Assembly (NCBI GenBank): GCA_017461745.1
Contig: JAFTXE010000128.1
Location: 1 to 37,444, forward strand
Reading direction: 5' to 3'
Source: Clostridia bacterium
GTDB taxonomy: Bacteria > Bacillota > Clostridia > Oscillospirales > CAG-272
Length of the DNA: 37,444 bases
Part shown: one piece after another, positions 34,581 through 37,444 of the stretch
How positions within the stretch are numbered: the stretch's first letter is position 1
Layout of the letters: each line of letters opens with the position of its first letter
Translations under genes and position numbers: made by a program
Notes under the pieces: model-generated
The model's input: only the letters and a program-made list of their open reading frames with translations
The model's database searches: none
Told to the model about the DNA's origin: nothing

Positions 34581-36117
34581 AAGAATTGTCGCACTTATAT
34601 TGGCGTTGCTATGCGTGTTTGCGGTGGCGTCACTTGCTTCTTGCGGCAAGGAGACTACGGTTGACGCATTGTCGGCGCTCAATCAAAAGCAAGCGCCCGA
34701 CGCGTATAGGGTAATTATTCCCGCGGACGCCGACAGCGCTCTTGTGAAAGCGGCGGACGAGCTTTCCAAAGCTATTTCCGATAAAACGGGAGCGGAGTGC
34801 AGAGCTGAATACGATAACGCTATGACTGCGAATACCAAGGCGATATTTGAAGTTTTTGTCGGTAACGTTGACAGTGCCCTCGTTGCGTCTGAGCTTTACG
34901 GACTTCGTCGCGACGATTATATATGTAAGACATTCGAAGGATATATCGTGCTTGGCGGAAAGTCAAGCGGCGCAAGTGTAAAGGCTGTTGAACGGTTTAT
35001 GTCCGATATTATTCCTTATGCAACTACTGCGCTTCTTATGGATGAGGATGCGGAATTTGCGGGATATGCCGAATATGAGCTTGACAGCCTGACGCTGTGC
35101 GGCTTTGATTTCTCGGATTATCAAATTGCTTATTTCGGAGAGCGAACGGGAGCTGTTGCTGAGCTTGCTTATAATTTCCGTGAGCTTGTAGCGGATAAAT
35201 GCGGAGCGTATTCGGAGATAGTTCCTCTTACTGAGACTGAGAACGGTAAAAAAGAGATTATATTGCGCATTGACGACGGAATTGGCTTTGAAGGTGTGGT
35301 CAGTATAACTAAGGCAGGCGAGGACGTTTGTATTACCTCCGACAGCTCCTACGGTCTTTCCGTGGGTGTTGAACGACTTTATACGCTCATGCTTTCAGAC
35401 GCAACGGACGGGAGCGCAAGCCTTGATATCGATTACGAGCTGACTTACACTTATTCTGCGTCGGATATTTCACTGATAACGGTCGTGCCGCATTCGCAGT
35501 ACCCCAAGGATAAAATTGATTTTTCACTTGCCCTTGCAAAGATGATAAATGCGTCCGACGCAGACGTCGTGTCGCTGGCTTCCGTAGACACGGATACGCT
35601 TGGTTTTATTGTCAGCAATCTTGACGAGCGCTTTGCCGCGGCTTGCGTCGGCGAAAGCGACTGTGCCGTTGCCGTTTATAATTCAAATAAGCTCTCACTT
35701 TCGGAGTGCTCGGTGAGTAGCCACATGGTAACGCTATCCTTTGAATTTAAATCTACGGGGCGCAAGATTCGTGTGTATTCCGTTCTTGAGATGGTAGACG
35801 GGGAGAGGGATAGTTTGATTGAAGCACTGAAAGAAAAGCTACAAGGCTCTGACGCTCCGTCGCTTGCGGTGTTTTATTCGAGAGTCTCTCCAAGTGACGA
35901 AATGCTTGTGTCGGGAAATAATATAGCCACGCAGTATAACGGTATTATCGGTAACGACGGTGGTTGCCGACACGCGATTTTTACGACGGCAAATACGCTT
36001 GATTGCTACCAAAAGGAGCTTGTAGAGGACGGGGACGGCGGATATACGGTTTTGAGTGTGAGAACACGTGATCTTTATTCATCGGAGTATCTTGCGCTTC
36101 TGGCGTCCCGCTCATAA
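34567..36117 (+). CDS. Lipoprotein with two similar N-terminal modules and a degenerate EEP-like C-terminal region
   Basis: A 516-aa protein. I chose ATG 34567 (GGAG about eight bases upstream) over a TTG four codons earlier. The lipobox LASC gives Cys26. Residues ~47-165 resemble the small alpha/beta domain that precedes some glycoside hydrolase catalytic domains (AADELSKAISDKTGAEC, then RRDDYICKTFEGYIVLGG). Residues ~175-305 look like a divergent second copy. Residues ~310-516 have the layout of an exonuclease-endonuclease-phosphatase domain (DADVVSLASVD, VAVYNSNKLSL, then YTVLSVRTRDLYSSEYLAL), but the usual catalytic Asn, Glu, Asp and His residues are not evident, so it may be non-catalytic. 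It overlaps yigZ by 14 bases, and its 3' end overlaps the opposing gene by 6. Confidence 0.85.
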   Translation: MIIAKRIVALILALLCVFAVASLASCGKETTVDALSALNQKQAPDAYRVIIPADADSALVKAADELSKAISDKTGAECRAEYDNAMTANTKAIFEVFVGNVDSALVASELYGLRRDDYICKTFEGYIVLGGKSSGASVKAVERFMSDIIPYATTALLMDEDAEFAGYAEYELDSLTLCGFDFSDYQIAYFGERTGAVAELAYNFRELVADKCGAYSEIVPLTETENGKKEIILRIDDGIGFEGVVSITKAGEDVCITSDSSYGLSVGVERLYTLMLSDATDGSASLDIDYELTYTYSASDISLITVVPHSQYPKDKIDFSLALAKMINASDADVVSLASVDTDTLGFIVSNLDERFAAACVGESDCAVAVYNSNKLSLSECSVSSHMVTLSFEFKSTGRKIRVYSVLEMVDGERDSLIEALKEKLQGSDAPSLAVFYSRVSPSDEMLVSGNNIATQYNGIIGNDGGCRHAIFTTANTLDCYQKELVEDGDGGYTVLSVRTRDLYSSEYLALLASRS

Positions 36118-36474
36118 AATATTTGCCATTTCGAATTTTTCATATTTTACTATATCGTCAAGGGAATCAATAAAAAGCGTATAGCTTTGTTCTATGCCGT
36201 ATTCATATCCGTCACGGCATGCTGATAAGAATACAAGCAAATTTTCCGTGGCAGTGTCTATTTCTCTTAGATTTACGGAAAGACTTAGTAATTTGACAGT
36301 AGAGTCCCAATGCTCCGATAACTCGTTCAGCGCCTCTTCTGAGGCGCTGTTTTTATATGCGACCTCAGCGAGCTCGCGCGCGATATCGATCGTCTTGTGT
36401 ACGTAAGTTGCGTTGATTGTCACCGCCGCTATTACTATAACAAACAAAAGTAACGAGGTTACAAGTACCTTCAC
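36112..36474 (-). CDS. DUF4363 family membrane-anchored protein
   Basis: A 120-aa protein with a GTG start (36472-36474); GGAGG lies seven bases upstream. An N-terminal span (residues ~4-22) is followed by a helical, mostly acidic domain (HKTIDIARELAEVAYKNSAS...), as in DUF4363 proteins. The start overlaps the stop of the DUF421 gene by 4 bases, so the pair is translationally coupled, a pairing often seen in Clostridia. Function unknown. Confidence 0.8.
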   Translation of the reverse strand: MKVLVTSLLLFVIVIAAVTINATYVHKTIDIARELAEVAYKNSASEEALNELSEHWDSTVKLLSLSVNLREIDTATENLLVFLSACRDGYEYGIEQSYTLFIDSLDDIVKYEKFEMANIL

Positions 36475-37148
36475 GACGCATCCTCCTTGCTGATTATCCG
36501 TTCATTCCCAATGTCGTCTATCATCATCAAATATATATCTCCTATTCGTTTTCCTTGCTTTTGAAGCTTGTGAATAAGCTGTGCTTTTGAGAGCCCTACC
36601 TCGGAAAGTCCGTAATTGTTTACCGTTCCGTTATCTATAACGATATGAAATATTCCACGCTCCACGGTCTTTACGTTTAGCTGCTGGCAGGTAGGAATAT
36701 TCGCCTTGGCGCGTGGGATAATGGTTATCTTCCCATTCTTCTCGAGAATTGCGTAAAGCACCTCGCTGATGTCAACGTAGCCGTCCTGACGCAGCTCCGA
36801 TATCAACTCGTCAATTGATATGCGCGAGCTCATCATTGCTTTTCTGCATAGCTTCCCGTTTTTTATGAGTGTGGCGGGGCGGGCGGTAACGAGTCCTTTG
36901 ATTTTTGGAAAGAGGACTATTATAGATGAAGAGCATATTTCAAAGGTTATCAATATAATTATTGGTATAACGGCGTGTGATATTGGAATTGAGCTGTCGG
37001 TTATCGGAAGCGATGCTATCTCTGAAATTAAAAGCGTTGTGACGAGATCTGATATCTCAAGCTCGCCTATTTGCCGTTTGCCCATAAGACGCATCGCACT
37101 TATTAAAACTACGTATACTATAAGAGTGCGAATGAATATTGTTATCAT
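36471..37148 (-). CDS. DUF421 (YetF-like) membrane protein
   Basis: A 225-aa protein with about three N-terminal spans (residues ~3-85) and a soluble C-terminal YetF-type domain. The opening segment YVVLISAMRLMGKRQIGELE is the family hallmark; ISDLVTTLLISEIASLPI follows. The soluble part includes GLVTARPATLIKNGKL and SIDELISELRQDGYVDISEV. GGAGG lies six bases before the ATG. Related Bacillus proteins occur in spore formers, but the exact role is unknown. It lies upstream of, and overlaps, the DUF4363 gene. Confidence 0.9.
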   Translation of the reverse strand: MITIFIRTLIVYVVLISAMRLMGKRQIGELEISDLVTTLLISEIASLPITDSSIPISHAVIPIIILITFEICSSSIIVLFPKIKGLVTARPATLIKNGKLCRKAMMSSRISIDELISELRQDGYVDISEVLYAILEKNGKITIIPRAKANIPTCQQLNVKTVERGIFHIVIDNGTVNNYGLSEVGLSKAQLIHKLQKQGKRIGDIYLMMIDDIGNERIISKEDAS

Positions 37149-37235
37149 TGACTACCTCCAAGTAAAAATACAGGTGTAGTATTTGTTCATTTATCCAAAG
37201 TCATGCAAAAACGTCAAAAAAATTCAAAAAATCCC

Positions 37236-37264
37236 TTGACAAACCCCAAAAAAAGAGGTATAAT
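37236..37264 (+). promoter_or_regulatory. Tandem promoter P1, probably of an rRNA operon
   Basis: Perfect consensus TTGACA (37236-37241) and TATAAT (37259-37264) with 17-base spacing, preceded by an A-rich stretch that could act as an UP element. Confidence 0.9.
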
Positions 37265-37340
37265 ATGCGAGTCGCCCATGAGGGAGGCATACCGCGAAGG
37301 GAAGTTTGGAAAAAGTTTTTAAGAAATTTCAAAAAAGCTC

Positions 37341-37369
37341 TTGACAAACGAAAGTGATTGTGGTATAAT
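37341..37369 (+). promoter_or_regulatory. Tandem promoter P2, probably of an rRNA operon
   Basis: Perfect consensus TTGACA (37341-37346) and TATAAT (37364-37369), 17-base spacing, 105 bases after P1. Both are followed by similar GC-rich segments (GTCGCCCATGAGGGAGGCAT and CTGTCCCACCGAGGGCGGCA), so the unit looks tandemly duplicated. Downstream, ATTGAAAATTGAACAAC resembles sequences that precede 16S genes in Clostridia. The rRNA itself is outside the window. Confidence 0.88.
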
Positions 37370-37444
37370 AGTCAAGCTGTCCCACCGAGGGCGGCACGGT
37401 CATTGAAAATTGAACAACAAGAGAGATTGTACAAAGCATTGCGA

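Overview
The window looks like a chromosomal piece of an uncultured Clostridia-type Bacillota (Firmicutes). The evidence is: strong AGGAGG ribosome binding sites before nearly every gene; Gram-positive lipoprotein and single-span surface proteins with no outer-membrane genes; zinc-binding forms of S4, S14, L24, L31, L36 and adenylate kinase; and one continuous S10-spc-alpha ribosomal block with rpsD between rpsK and rpoA. I cannot name a genus from sequence alone.

Layout. (1) 1-1550, minus strand: two accessory genes. One is cut by the window edge, the other encodes a likely ADP-ribosyltransferase-fold protein. They lie just past the 3' end of a tRNA-Arg(CCG) gene (1554-1630), a typical integration site, so they are probably mobile-element cargo. 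(2) 1681-7095, minus strand: a giant membrane-anchored surface protein (1804 aa). Its short cytoplasmic tail resembles the C-terminal domain of ribosomal protein uL15. It has a near-perfect promoter at 7151-7179. (3) 7947-12901, plus strand: a complete branched-chain amino acid (Liv-type) ABC importer, livJ-H-M-G-F, ending in a small acidic lipoprotein. (4) 13083-13493: a MazF/NdoA-type endoribonuclease with no antitoxin beside it. (5) 14021-30188: a long structured leader, then 31 genes from rpsJ to rplQ, including secY, adk, map, infA and rpoA, closed by a strong terminator. (6) 30231-30664: a MITE-like nested inverted repeat. (7) 30857-36117: a duplicated-domain lipoprotein, rpmE, hflX, a YigZ/IMPACT gene and an unrecognised lipoprotein. 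Converging on these from the minus strand is a DUF421-DUF4363 pair. (8) 37236-37369: two strong tandem promoters followed by what looks like the start of a pre-rRNA leader, so an rRNA operon probably begins just outside the window.

The main block is a growth-coupled unit: ribosomal proteins, the Sec translocase pore, adenylate kinase, methionine aminopeptidase, IF-1 and the RNA polymerase alpha subunit. Liv uptake sits next to it under its own promoter. Two observations stand out. The essential rpsK gene carries an in-frame TAG at codon 74, where the Bacillus homologue has lysine, although none of the 47 genes with a visible end uses TAG as its stop. The surface protein carries a uL15-like cytoplasmic tail.
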